Positions 23,501 through 34,639 of a DNA stretch of 64,000 nt are shown here, one piece after another; positions within the stretch are counted from its first letter, which is position 1, and each line of letters starts with the position of its first letter. Both the position numbers and the translations under genes were made by a program. The DNA is taken from contig JAQFVV010012420.1 of NCBI GenBank assembly GCA_028023455.1, positions 5,535,770 to 5,599,769 of the forward strand, read 5' to 3'. Below the pieces are notes generated by a model. That model was given only the letters and a program-made list of their open reading frames with translations, was not told where the DNA came from and did no database searches. This stretch comes from Epiperipatus broadwayi. Lineage: Eukaryota > Onychophora > Udeonychophora > Euonychophora > Peripatidae.

Positions 23501-24145
23501 TGCATTTGGTCAGGAACTGTCATCCAGAGGCCTCAACTGGTTGTCCGGAAAATTAAATTTATTGCAGACTTCCACATCGTGAAAATCTGCAATATAGCTA
23601 GTTATAACGATCTATTCATAGTCAGCTCTCAGATAACAATTATAATAATAATTTGGCTTTTATATTTTTATTAGTCTCTTATCATTAGATCTTGAGATTC
23701 AATGAGCAAGACGTCACTAATCCATTCGTGTTTCAGGTATGGTCTGTGCTGTCATTTTTGTGTTTAGATTGGTCATTTAATTCCTTTGTATTCTCTTATC
23801 TGACCATTTAATTTATTTTACATGCCTCACGAGGTAGTTTGCTTTTGAACAATCATTTAATTAATAAGACAATCATTTCCATTTTCTAAGACTATAGAAA
23901 TCAACATTATTTCTATTTTTAAAATATCAATCTTTATATCTTTACTTTTTACAAAAAAATTTACTTTCAAATATTTTTATTTTTTAAAAGTTTTTAAAGT
24001 TGTCCATCATGCGATCTATATATATTAAACAACTTTTAATTTTCAGTTTTTTAAGTTTTTTTTTTTTCTTTTTAATAAATCAAATTTTATTTACGATCTT
24101 TTTATTTTCATTTTAACATAATGTAACGGCATATATTCCGTTACA
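20541..24145. mobile_element. 3.6-kb palindrome: two inverted ~1651-bp LTR-like arms
   Basis: Arm 1 (20541-22191) starts TGTAACGGAATATATGCCGT and arm 2 (22495-24145) is its near-perfect reverse complement, ending in the complement of the same bases. The arms are equal in length and differ at only scattered positions. Each arm tip can itself fold (TGTAACGG/CCGTTACA). The arm ends, TGTAACG outside and CGTTAAAA inside, match the layout of the LTR at 14721 (TGTGACG to CGTTATAA). The 303-bp spacer starts with a PBS-like sequence, so the arms are best read as LTRs placed head to head around a scrap of interior. A foldback DNA transposon is the alternative. (TA)n flanks both sides. Confidence 0.75.
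22192..22494. other. Spacer of the palindrome with PBS-like start
   Basis: TGGACTCCCAACGTGGCAC (22192-22210) resembles the tRNA-Lys primer-binding site, which has the form TGG..CCCAACGTGG. The rest is unique. The other end, read on minus, begins CTTTGGTTAG and has no PBS. The minus-strand open frame at 22333-22545 crosses into the arm and is not supported as a gene. Confidence 0.45.
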
Positions 24146-25141
24146 ATATATATATATAACTTTATTTAGAAAATAATGAATAATATTAATAGAGAGTCAT
24201 TTATTTACACTTCTATTTGTGTAATATTACAATTTGTTGTCTAGTAAAACTTTTCTTCAATAAAAATTTATTGATCTATCTTTTATAAGTATTCTATATT
24301 CAAACAATCTAAAAATTATTGTACAAAGTAGCTAGTACATCAGCAAGAGATAGAAGATTTAATAAAAATTTTGATTCAGTATTTATAGCAGAATCCACAT
24401 CTGGTAGCATGTACTACATATCATTTGGTTTTCATGATTTTTACATTCTATAATTATTAATTATATTTAATAACCAATAAATGAAATTTAATTCAATTTC
24501 CTTTGTATTAGTTGCTAGACTATGACTTGACTTTAAAGGTTATCTCTATGTCAACATTTTGGTTAATGACTTTTATTAGTTTAAACAATGGTATTATATC
24601 AATGAATGAAAAATAGTTATTTCTACTTGTTTTAATTTTATTAAAACAACTATTAAAAAAATAATAAAGTATATACAAATCATTTATACTTATGTGATAG
24701 TATTGCATACTCTCACAGTATATAATTTTTTATAATAAAATTAGGGAGGAGAAAGCATATTTTAGGCCTTGTAACATTTACAAATATGCCTTTAACATCA
24801 TTCCTGGCCATTATATAATTAATAGATATAATAATGACTTGCAAACTTTAATAAACAGACTAACAAATATTAAATAACTAAACATGGATAACAATGAGTG
24901 CATAGCGATATGTTGTTATCTCATAGAATAGAATTTTAAAGCAGTGATTTTTATCAGCTAAAGAGCAATGGTAATATTGTGCGGGAGAGCTTCTAATTGT
25001 CTCTCCCAAAATTTTATTAAGTCAATTACTCTCTGTTTTGAAATATTAGCATATCATAACATATACATGTAAGATTAAAATAAAATAATCAAATTAGAAA
25101 ATAGGCATGACTGCAAATTATAAAGGGGTTAAAATAATAAC
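24146..25141. other. AT-rich intergenic; no gene seen
   Basis: Follows the palindrome after a (TA)n tract. No repeats or coding signal were recognised. Confidence 0.5.
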
Positions 25142-25993
25142 TGATTACAGTTATTATATTTAAAGAAGTTATTTTAAAATTACATTTATAGACAAGTTTA
25201 TAGTTACATTTAGTGATTCTTATTTTAACAAGAATTTTAATTTAGTAAGAACTTACATTGTAGATGAACATTCATAAGCTAGCTTAACAGAAATATTATA
25301 GGTTTTAGGATAGATTTATAGAGCTCTGCACTGAAGAAATATTACCAATTTTTTAGAGCTGAGTTGTCTGGCATTAGGAATAGGCATTGGCACATTCTCT
25401 GGATGAGTTTGTTGATTGTGACATCTTTCCTTGGGCAGCAGGTGATAGCTGAACTTCTCCAGCCTGGCAGGATGATGATTACCATGGCTGCATTTAGAAT
25501 GGGATGGAGATCACCATTCTTCAGTAGGAAGTTGGCAAATTTGTGGCTTTTCTAGCCACTCATATAAAAATTATAATGGGCATAACTCCTGGTAGCAGCA
25601 CACTTGAATTATATAGTAGATGTATATTCAGTGCCAAAAAATGAAGTTTATATAGTAATTTTACTCTTCTATTACATTTGCTTACAAGCTAGGTTTGCAG
25701 CATAAAACCCAATTGCTTGTTTACAACTCTTATTTAAAATTATAAAATTTAGCTTTTCTATTATTAAATATTCTTATCAAATGATTTAATTTTAGTGTAG
25801 CCAAATGTGATCTCCAAGTGAATAGAAAATAGTGCTGCTTGATCATATTTGCTTTCACTAAGGTGTAAATTAAAATTTTTTATTGAACAATTTATATTTA
25901 GCTTATACACAATTTTAAACAGGTGTGTGGTGTGATTTCTTATTAACAATATTGATTTGAAATTTTATAAATTTACAAACTGTTATGTAAACA
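25142..25993 (-). repeat. LTR copy (3' in element orientation)
   Basis: On minus it starts TGTTTACATAACA and ends CTGTAATCA. It carries a broken version of the small ORF seen intact at 28321-28515. The plus-strand open frame at 25364-25555 is an antisense shadow. Confidence 0.65.
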
Positions 25994-26185
25994 TTTTGTT
26001 ATATATGCTTGCTGGTCACCTGTAAAATAGTATATATATATGCAATTCTAAGGAAAATAACAAAATAAATTGATACACATAAATTTATAATAAATTAAAT
26101 ATTTAAAATGCAAATATAATCACACTATAATATCACCAAATTTATTACACACTACAGCTTATACTTGCATATATATATATATATA

Positions 26186-26380
26186 TAAAATTAAGAGCGT
26201 GCTAATAACTCTAAACAAGCTTTTTTTTTTTTATTTATGATAAATGCTACTACAAGAAAAGGCATTCAAATCATTTTTATCTTGGATTGTCCCCATCCCC
26301 AGACCGGTTTCGGCCTATGGGTCTCTTCAGTGAGGAGTTGGGACATTAGATCTAAAAAACCAACTCAAGCAAAGCATTTA
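26186..26380 (-). mobile_element. ~200-bp hammerhead-bearing retroelement fragment in (TA)n
   Basis: A short block lying between two TA tracts (about 26167-26187 and 26379-26391) and containing a hammerhead ribozyme on minus. It interrupts the interior of the LTR element. Length, ribozyme and TA borders suit a PLE pseudo-LTR remnant or a retrozyme monomer. Confidence 0.55.
26296..26336 (-). ncRNA. Hammerhead ribozyme, PLE type
   Basis: Read on minus: stem I TCCTCA (26336-26331), CTGAAGA (26330-26324, matching CUGANGA), stem II GACC-CATA-GGCC with one A-C mismatch (26323-26312), GAAA (26311-26308), self-complementary CCGG stem III (26307-26304), TC (26303-26302) and TGGGGA (26301-26296). The last six bases pair with TCCTCA by six pairs including one G-U. 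Cleavage is predicted between 26302 and 26301. The minimal GAAACCGGTC end is the layout reported for PLE hammerheads. Confidence 0.75.
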
Positions 26381-26907
26381 TATATATATATAGGTATGGT
26401 GCTACATATATAACAACATTTGCACAGATATACAGTTTAATATGTATACAGATACATTCACTTGATGGTTTTAAAGCTAGTACAATTACTACTATTGGAT
26501 ATAGTAGGTGAAACATAATGTATGACTGAATATACTATTTAATATCCCTAAACTTACAAAAAAGAAAGAAAAGAAAAAAAGTTTATATTTATTTAACTTG
26601 CAATCATGTATTAACTCAATGTAGATAGATTTTAAAAAAATTTTTAATTTAGATCTTGCCTGTTTAATGTATTATTTTCACTGTGTCCACATCAATCTCA
26701 CCACTGGGATTTTATGACACACAAAAAACACAAAATAAAACTAAAATAACTATATGTGTGAGTAATGATAATAAAAAAAACTTATTGTATGCAAAAAAAC
26801 TTTAGTATTCAAATTGAATACCTGTCATCTTGTAGGGAAAAAGTATACAAATATTCAAATTTACAAATTTGGAGAGGGAAACAGATATATAGATAATTTT
26901 ACCTAGT

Positions 26908-27950
26908 TTAAGTAGGATCTGGGATTTTTTCCTTGGATACTTTTACTTTATGGGACTTATCATGCCCCATGAAGATTTTCTCATACTTTTTGGACTTCTG
27001 CTTAGTTTGATATGGTTTCTTCCAAAATGGGAAATGCTTATGATGTTCCCAAACATATCTGTTTCTCAGCCTATGGGTTTGAAGTTTCTTCTAACATTGT
27101 AGATATCATTTCCCTTTTCATATCTTCTCCAGAACTATCCTATATTACAGTTCTGGCATCTTCACTTTCATTCACTAATTCGAAGACTGGCTATTTCTAG
27201 TGAGTCTTATCCTCTAGCCTCTTTCTCAAGCTCAACTTTTTCTGTTTTCTTCCACCCTAACCTTTCTTCATCTAATGGGACCTACCACTTGCACTGTTTG
27301 CAATGGGCCCATCTTCTAATATTCCCTTTAAATCTGACTCATCCCAAAGGTCTTTATATCCTGAGTGTATTCTTCCCTCTGGTTCCAATCAACATTGTCA
27401 CCTAAACTTTTTACTGGTTCTAACTTGTTGTGTCCATTCCTACCCTCTATCTTCACTGGATGAGTTTCCTTTGATTTCAAACTCCTTTCTTTATTTACAT
27501 CCCAGAACATTCCACACACCTCATTTGGCAATCCCTGTGTTGTATAATTCCAGTTCAGCCTGACTTTTTATGGTTTCTACCTTACTCTGTTCTGCCCTAT
27601 CTATATTTAAAATCCCTTTTTTGGTCTCCTCAGCATTTGAGGTATCCTGTTCACATTTATCTCTGGTTTCTACATGATCTTGCCTTTTCTGTTTATCTTT
27701 TCCAAAACCCCAGGTCTATTTCCATCTGTATTTGAAATGTACTGCTCAGTCTCTATGAAGTTGGTGGGATATCTACTTCCCTGTTTAGCACTGTTTGTTT
27801 CTTCCCTCATTCCTCCTGCTCTTTCCTTTAGTGCCTTGAGGCTTTTCATCATCCTTTCAATCTTTTTAAACATAGCCCACAACAACTCCACTTGGCCCAT
27901 TCTCACATCTTTTCCTGGCCTTGGCTCTTGCACTGTTCTAGATGCTCCTT
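26908..27950 (-). pseudogene. Decayed gag-like coiled-coil/basic ORF
   Basis: Minus-strand segments in protein-like sequence with frame breaks. A Lys/Arg/Glu-rich helical stretch (MFKKIERMMKSLKALKERAG, near 27870-27810) comes first. Then follow a hydrophilic segment around 27531-27328 and a basic C-terminal tail (KKPYQTKQKSKKYEKIFMGH near 27020-26960) ending at a stop at 26908. The order of coiled coil, polar linker and basic end parallels the ORF at 16855-17826, although I see no clear residue-level homology. There is no zinc knuckle and no pol. Several frameshifts make it non-functional. Function as gag is inferred from position between LTRs. Confidence 0.45.
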
Positions 27951-28119
27951 AAAATACATGGAGCTCTCTATGGTCTTGCTTTCAGGGTTTTAATCCACAA
28001 TTACTTCTCTCTACCTCTCCTTTTTTTATCACTGTCCATTTATGCATAGTTCTCTTCCCTATTGCATTCTCTTTTAAAATAGTATTATACTTGCTCTGCA
28101 ATTCAAGATATGCAGTAAC

Positions 28120-28949
28120 TGATTACAGTTATTACAGTTAAAGAAGTTATTTTAAAATTACATTTATAGGCAAGTTTATAATTGCATTTAGCCATTCTTA
28201 TTTTAACAAGAATTTTAATTTAGTAAGAACTTAATATTTTAGATGAATGTTTATAAGCTAGCTTAACAGAAATATTATAGATTTTAGAATAGATTTATAG
28301 AGCTGTGCACTGAAGAAATATTACCAATCTTCTTGGAGTTGATTGTTTGGCATTGGGAGTAGGCACTGGCACTTTGGATGAATCACTCGATCATAATGTC
28401 TTTTCTTGGGCAGCATGTGGTTACTGAACTCCATTCTGGCTGCATGTAGAATGGGCTGGAGATTATCCTTCTTCCATAGGAAATTGGAAAATTTGTAGAC
28501 TTCCTTGCCACTCATATCAAAATTATAATGGGTATAGCTCCCAGTAGCAACATGCTTGAATTATATAGTAGATGTATATTCAGTACTAAAATATGGGGTT
28601 TATATAGTAATTTTTACCCCTCTATCACATTTTCATACAAGCTAGATTTGCTCAATAAAAACTCATTAACTTTTTTACAATTCTTATTTAAAATTATAAA
28701 ATTTAGCTCTTCTATTATTAAATTTTCTCATCAAACAATTTCATCTTAATGTAGCCAATGCGATCCTCAACTGAAGAGAAAATACTGCTGCTTGATCACA
28801 TTTGTTTTCACTAAGGTGTACATTAAAATTTTGTTATTATACAATTTATATTTAGCCTATACACAATTTTAAGCAGATGTGTGTAGCATGATTTCTTATT
28901 ATCAAGATTGATTTAAACTTTTATAAATTAACAAATTGTTATGTAAACA
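28120..28949 (-). repeat. LTR copy (5' in element orientation)
   Basis: Partner of 25142-25993. Immediately to its right a different LTR fragment begins (28966). Confidence 0.65.
28321..28515 (-). CDS. 64-codon ORF inside the LTR, function unknown
   Basis: Starts MSGKEVYKFSNFLWKKDN. The other LTR copy encodes a recognisably similar but broken version (MSG then a stop, KFANFLLKNGDLHPIL). At the end of the ORF the strand reads GATTGGTAATATT, a donor-like GTAATA, just as the LTR at 14.7 kb has a donor-like site after its ORF. It could be a short leader exon of the element, or a chance ORF in a decaying LTR. Confidence 0.25.
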   Translation of the reverse strand: MSGKEVYKFSNFLWKKDNLQPILHAARMEFSNHMLPKKRHYDRVIHPKCQCLLPMPNNQLQEDW

Positions 28950-28965
28950 TTGCATTATATATTGT

Positions 28966-29215
28966 AATGATATACATATGCGTTACATTATTTTAAAGCT
29001 AAAATAAAAGGGCAAAATCTTAAATAAAATTGTTTTTTTTTTAAAAAAAAAAACCAAAAACTAAAAGCCAAAATTAAAAGAGTTATGATAACATATATAT
29101 TGTTGCACAGATGGAAAACTTTAAAACTATTTTTTTAAAAAAAAGAAAGAAAAGTACTTGAAAGTATTATTTTTGTAAAAAAGTAAAGATGTAAAGATTA
29201 ATGTTTTTTATTCAA
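28966..29215 (+). repeat. LTR fragment related to the 20.5-24.1 kb palindrome arms
   Basis: Starts TGTAATGATATACATATGCG, then matches the first ~245 bases of arm 1: GTTACATTATNTTAAA, AAATAAAATT, GATGGAAAACTTTAAAA and GTAAAGATNTAAAGATT in order. It is a diverged partial copy showing that the palindrome arm is a dispersed family. Confidence 0.65.
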
Positions 29216-29279
29216 AAGCTTAATACTTCAGCCTATTAGTAAGAGTAGTTTGGCCCATTTTCATAATTTCTTCACATTT

Positions 29280-29480
29280 ATTTTTTTTTACTGATTTCTG
29301 CAGGAAGGACGATCTAAGAAGCTCCTGCCCCACACCATGTGTTATTTCTTTTTTTTTTCTGTGCAACTCCCTGTTGACACCTGTCAATGTGTACCAAATT
29401 TAAAAGAATTTAGCGCACAAAGTCTTCCTTTTTTTTCTTGGTTGCCATCTTTAATTACCGAAGGAATGCTACAACTTTGT
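29280..29480. other. GC-richer patch after a strong 3' splice-like site
   Basis: A long T tract and TACTGATTTCTGCAG (about 29288-29302) look like a 3' splice site. The following sequence is open for about 90 codons but contains a homopolymer T run that encodes Phe repeats. It could be a TE fragment; I do not call an exon. Confidence 0.2.
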
Positions 29481-29684
29481 TTTTATATGGTTTGTTTTAA
29501 TTTTACAAAATACAAAGTAGTTTCCTTTTTTGTTTCTATTTTTACATTCTTTCTCTCTTTTTTATTTTTTTTTAACACACATAAAAAATATCTATACCAC
29601 ATAGTTTAAACTAATCGATCAAATGTATTAAAATAAATATATTTTTTGTTAATAATTTATCAATTTGATTTTTTAATTGCCAAT

Positions 29685-30445
29685 TTATGTCAAATAATTC
29701 TGATGATCTGGATTTGTTATTCCACTTGCAGATAATGTCTTTAATTTTGATACTTGCCTTTTAAAGGAATATGTGTAACTTTCACAACCTTTTATGTGAA
29801 ATCTTTTCTTTATGATTTGATATCTAATCACTTGGATCTCTTCAGAGCAAAAATTATTCAAATTTGTCTGTTTACTGAATAGTTGGTGTTTTTTTATTAA
29901 CATATTCCACTATTACCTAGAAGATCTTCGTAAATGATTATAGGCAGAGCCACTTACTCTCTTTCTGTTAGCTGGTTCAACTGGAAATAATTATTGAGGC
30001 TATCAAGATGTTTTATGGATGTCTTTCTTGTCTCATTTCTGAATTCCTGGATTTTTAAAAATTGATTTAGACAGCTTAAATTCTCATAATTTTTATTTTG
30101 ACTTTTAATTGTTGGGTTTCATGACTTTCTTTTGATTTAATATCTCTTGTAACACTTTTATTGTCTTTAAATTCTTTTACAAGTTTCTATAAACTAATTC
30201 TGTGTATTGTCATTTATCTTTGCATAAATTATTTTTTATGTCATTCATGATGCCAAGTACTTCTTTCATAGTTTTCTTCATCTTCTCTTGAATAAACTTT
30301 GCATTTGATTTTCATCTCTTTTCACTTCTTTTCTTACTTCCAATTTTTTTATTATTTCTGCTATATTTTGCATGCAATTTATTTTTATTGGATTCATAGA
30401 TTTTTGAACCATTTTTTCTAATTTGGTATGAAATTAAAGAGAAAG
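29685..30445 (-). pseudogene. Decayed Lys/Glu-rich coiled-coil ORF, gag-like
   Basis: Minus-strand frames with stops give KNGSKIYESNKNKLHAKYSR, KSNAKFIQEKMKKTMKEVLG, then an open 72-codon end (29903-29685) with KASIKIK-like basic sequence. The composition, strand and broken coiled coil recall the ORFs at 16.9 and 27 kb. A tRNA-Lys-like primer-binding sequence lies upstream on the same strand at 31634-31657. This may therefore be the remains of a third pol-less LTR element, but no LTR pair was recognised. Confidence 0.35.
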
Positions 30446-31633
30446 GATTTCATCTTTTTAACATATGTGCTTTACTGATTTTTATAATAAGTCAGTGATG
30501 CAGTGTTGAGTATGCAGACTATTCTCAAATGCAAATGTAAGATAGAGACTTTATAAAGGTAAGAGCTGCTGTCTTATCTTTAATCTAAATGTCAATTTAT
30601 ATAGGCCAATCTGAGGCATCTTGCTTTGAGAAAGTGAAGATGTTACTCTTTAATTTCATATAATTTATTCCCTTAACAAATAAATTTGAATGTTACATAA
30701 TATCTAATACAGAATTTTTTTTTCATACTCTAATTTCCGTTGTATGTGCCCATGTATTTAACCTGATAATTCATGCTTTAGACTGCTCCTAGTCTCTTGT
30801 ACTATTTCAAACTTTTGTTTTATTTTTTGATGCAGTTTTTTAAATTCATTATTTTTTTTATTTTTCTTTATTTTTTAAATGCATGTTTTTAAATTCTTTT
30901 TTTCACCATTTCCAATTTCTTTGTTATGTTTGTTCATTTTTTAAATGCATTTCTTTTATAAATTCATTTTCACATTTTTTCATAAGTGCATACAGCATTT
31001 CACTATTAAATTTTTATGTATGTTTTTCTCCAAAAGGCTTCTGCACTCATGGAATAGCATATTGTTTTACCAGCTTGGATTGCACTGGCTGAACCTAGTT
31101 CTAATGTTGATGGATCTATGTTTAATTGTGATTTCATTTTATTTTTGAATGAATTATCATCAGTGTATAAAACTAAATGTGTAATTTTTTTCTCTTGTTG
31201 ATTCCTTTTTATGCAGATTTACAAGCTTAAATATGTTTTGATTGACATTCTATCATTAATTAAACACATACCAGTCTCAACCCTTCATTTACTATCTTCT
31301 CTGGAATAAGGTGATACACCTTGGTTTTAATATTTATTTTTTGTATATATTGCCACTTGTTAAATATGACCCTGCCTATTACTGCTTTCATAAAATATTA
31401 GTACATCCAATTTTTTTATAAACTTGCCATTCTTAATTTTTGTTCTAATCGGTTTTGCTTATTGTTTGTTATATATCCCACAATATGCTAAATTTATTTA
31501 TGCTTTAATATCCAGTACATTATGTGACTCTACAGAAGTGAAATTTGAGCATAAGAAAAGAATTGTTCAAGTCACAAAATTGGTTACACAAACATGTATC
31601 TGTCTAAGTGTGAAAGAACAGAATAAAGGGAAT

Positions 31634-31657
31634 GTTCAATCCCCATATTGGGCACCA
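31634..31657 (-). promoter_or_regulatory. tRNA-Lys-like primer-binding sequence
   Basis: On minus it reads TGGTGCCCAATATGGGGATT followed by GAAC. This matches the tRNA-Lys1,2 PBS pattern (TGG.GCCCAA..TGGGG...GAAC) with five differences over 24 bases. Its orientation points toward the coiled-coil remnant at 29.7-30.4 kb. Confidence 0.4.
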
Positions 31658-31669
31658 AATAAGTAATGG

Positions 31670-33889
31670 CATATTTTAACTGTAAATATTTTATAGTCTA
31701 TGAGTTTGAATTCAGAACCAAAGATATATAATGATATATTCAATATGCATCATAAATTTTGATTCAAACAAATATGAATAAAATATGAATAAAATTCAGA
31801 TAAACGAATGATTCAATTTAACTATATAATAATATTAACCAAGATAGTGATGATGATTTTTAAATTAAAAGTGCTAATACTCTGAAAAATAATGTATTTG
31901 TTTTACAGTTTCAATAAAAATGAAATTCATATGTCAATAATCTTCTAAAAAGAAATTTTACTTTTGAAAAACTTTTAAAGGAATGTTCATTATAAATTAC
32001 AAATTAACAACACTTTTCTTGCATGCCCCCAATTATATTGCATGAATTCTGAATTACCTAGCATGACAGTGTTAAAAACATTATGTTTGGATTGAGTTAC
32101 AAACACAAACTAAATGGATTAATAAAAAATATATTAAGACTAAATAAATGAAATTGTTACATAGATACTGCACAAAATATTAAATATCATAGTAATAAAA
32201 TGTTATTTAAGTTTATGTGTAAAGCCTTATAGTATTTATAATGAAAAAGTCTTATGATGTTAAATAGTGAAACAATCACAAACCATAATTTTTGCAGATA
32301 TCATTTTTAGTTATATTTTACATAATGTTGCTGAAGCACCACTGAAGATATAACCAAATAATGTTAAATGATGTATTATAGGTCAAAATAATTATAAATT
32401 ATTTATAATAGAAAACAGTGATTAGTCCCCAAAATACTTGTATTAAAGATTATTACTGGGACAAGCTATATATTAGTGTCACTAAGTTTTATATGAGTCT
32501 GTAATTGTAGCCAGTGCAGATCCCCTATTGTGAATAATTTTAGTTATCTTATATTTTTCTTAATTTGGGAATGCTACAATATTGACTTGGATTGTAGTTT
32601 TTTTCTTTTTATATAATTGGTGAATAAATATTTGTTGTTTTTAAAAATTTAAACTTGTGTCTGGTGTGTTAATGTTTTGGGTGTCCAGAGCCTCACAATA
32701 TCATAACACCACAATATTAGAATTTCAAAATATTGACAAATTTATAATAATCATGAATTTATTATAGTCATTAATACTCGACATATAACATAAAAGAATT
32801 AATAGAAATAACTTATATTTCTAGTACAGATTGACCATAAAATATCTTTATTAATTTTACTGCTGAAATAATACATTTTTTAAGTGTTAAGATTTGAAGA
32901 TTTAAATTAATGGCATATATGTTAAAATTTTAATAGTCACTTGGCAAACATATAAGAGAATAGTTTAATTGTAAAGTTAAGGTTTCATTGTTCAATTCAT
33001 TGCATTTTGACTAATATTTCAAGTGAACATAAAATTCCTTCTTCACTGTTGATATTTGGATGCATTCCCAATTGATTAAACTATATTCAAAATTTATTAT
33101 AATAATTATTTTATTTACTTAATTAGTTAGCATATCATATTTATTATGATTATGAGTTCTATTATTAGCTTTAGTTGGGTAGACATTAGCTCTAGAAGAG
33201 CATATGTCTATCCAATTTATATTGGCTAGGATAGTGTCCAAAGATTGGCAATGAATTGAAAAGTGATTGATTGTTGCACTTCACTACAGGTCAAGACCCT
33301 GAGAACAAGAGCATTTACAATTTTGAAGTATTAAAAAATAAGATGACCATTACTAGAGTGTTAGCTAATATAGAGGGTTTCAGGTGATAAATGGTACATT
33401 CCACATCTGTATGTGGATGTGATATCACGTGGAAGAGTCATAATTTGAGAGATGGAATGGAGGACATAAATACTAATATTTAAGATTAAAATAATTGTAA
33501 CTGTGGAGGGTGATTGATGCAGTGAATGAAGAGATAATTAATTTACTTGTAAGGGAAGGAGAAAGTAAAAATTTTGACTTTGTGTTAGTTAAGTAATAAG
33601 ATTTTAATAATTTTTATTAATATAATTTCATGAGTTCTTTGCATGGATTACTGATCCATTTCATTTGTTACACATGACAAATAAAGAATAACATTATTGT
33701 AGTTACCACTAGGGATCATATAGCTATGTGGGTTTGTGGAGGAAATTTGTTTATATTTTTAAATAATGTATCGTGAATTTATTTGCGTAATAATTACTGA
33801 GTTCAAACTCAGAAATCAACATATTATTTATAATTTAAAATATTGCTAAGATATTTTTCTTTTGGAAAAATTTTAATAACTTGCTTCCT
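31670..33889. other. Intergenic; no certain gene
   Basis: AT-rich with a few less AT-rich blocks (32640-32700, 33170-33500). A weak candidate exon at 33290-33383 is discussed separately. No TE ends recognised. Confidence 0.4.
33290..33383 (+). other. Weak candidate exon (94 nt)
   Basis: Preceded by TTGCACTTCACTACAG and ending TTTCAG before GTGATAA. One frame is open and polar (QDPENKSIYNFEVLKNKMTI). Its phase does not fit the next candidate exon at 33896, and the block is compositionally like a mobile-element scrap. Confidence 0.15.
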
Positions 33890-33895
33890 CCACAG

Positions 33896-33970
33896 CCTTT
33901 CTATTTATTAAGTGATGATGATCTCTGTTGGATACTATATTTGATGTTACAGTTGCAATCTGGTGCCCAG
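33896..33970 (+). other. Candidate internal exon (75 nt, 25 codons)
   Basis: Upstream is a pyrimidine-rich TTGCTTCCTCCACAG, downstream CAG followed by GTAAAA. The 75 nt are open in phase 0 and read PFYLLSDDDLCWILYLMLQL plus five residues; the other two frames have stops. The FYLLSDDDL..IL start recalls the FPRFYFLSNDDLLEIL-type block before AAA1 of dynein heavy chains, but the second half does not follow that family. It could be a diverged exon, a retrocopy scrap or coincidence. Confidence 0.25.
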
Positions 33971-34639
33971 GTAAAATACCTACATTACATTATCATTAGC
34001 TGTTTCCATCTTATCTCTTGTTGTCAAGAGTAGAGGTTACAATATATATATATATATGTGTTACAATTCAATGTCTGTATTTCTTCAAAGCAATATATGT
34101 AATTATATAATTGAATATTTATAAATACAGTAATCAGATATATATTAAAAATGTTATCCACTTAGAAGTGCTTTCAACTATCCTCGTAGTCTTTGTCAAT
34201 TAACATTTTGAAAATCTAACCTTCCCATAATTCTGTAATTGTAATGCTTGCTGGCTGCCTGTTATTTAAGTCATGTTTGTATTTGTATATTAGCATAGCT
34301 TCTTTTATTTTTCTTTTGTTATTTTTTTCAATTTGCAATATTTTAACATTATTGTAGTTGAAGTTAAAACCATAAATACATTAATTATTATAGTCATAAA
34401 AAATGGATGCTGAAACATTATTATCTACTTTGCAATTTTGATTCGATTTCTGAACTCATTTTAACAACAGCAAGTGCTCTTTAGTTTTTTTTTTTTCAAT
34501 GTAGATCTCGATTCACCTATGTATCCACTGCCACACCTACATATCCATTTATAAATGATACAATTTTTATTTATAAATGAGGTTTTATCTTTAGAATTAT
34601 TTATTAGTTTCTTTAATGTAGGTATGTAAAATGCAATAT

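Larger units (their letters stand above)
25142..28949 (-). mobile_element. Second pol-less LTR element, decayed, minus strand
   Basis: Direct repeats of 852 bp (25142-25993) and 830 bp (28120-28949) flank a 2.1-kb interior. Read on minus the repeats start TGTTTACATAACA and end TGTAATCA, giving canonical TG...CA ends. Similarity is roughly 85-90 per cent by eye, so this insertion is older than the one at 14.7 kb. The interior encodes broken coiled-coil/basic protein segments on minus (26908-27950) and carries a nested hammerhead-bearing insertion at 26186-26380. No pol motif is visible. Homology of the two repeats continues a few bases past the TG end (TTATATA), so exact borders are uncertain. 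Confidence 0.65.

Noticed and set aside
25364-25555. 63-codon plus-strand frame
   Set aside because: Antisense within an LTR copy; not open in the partner LTR.
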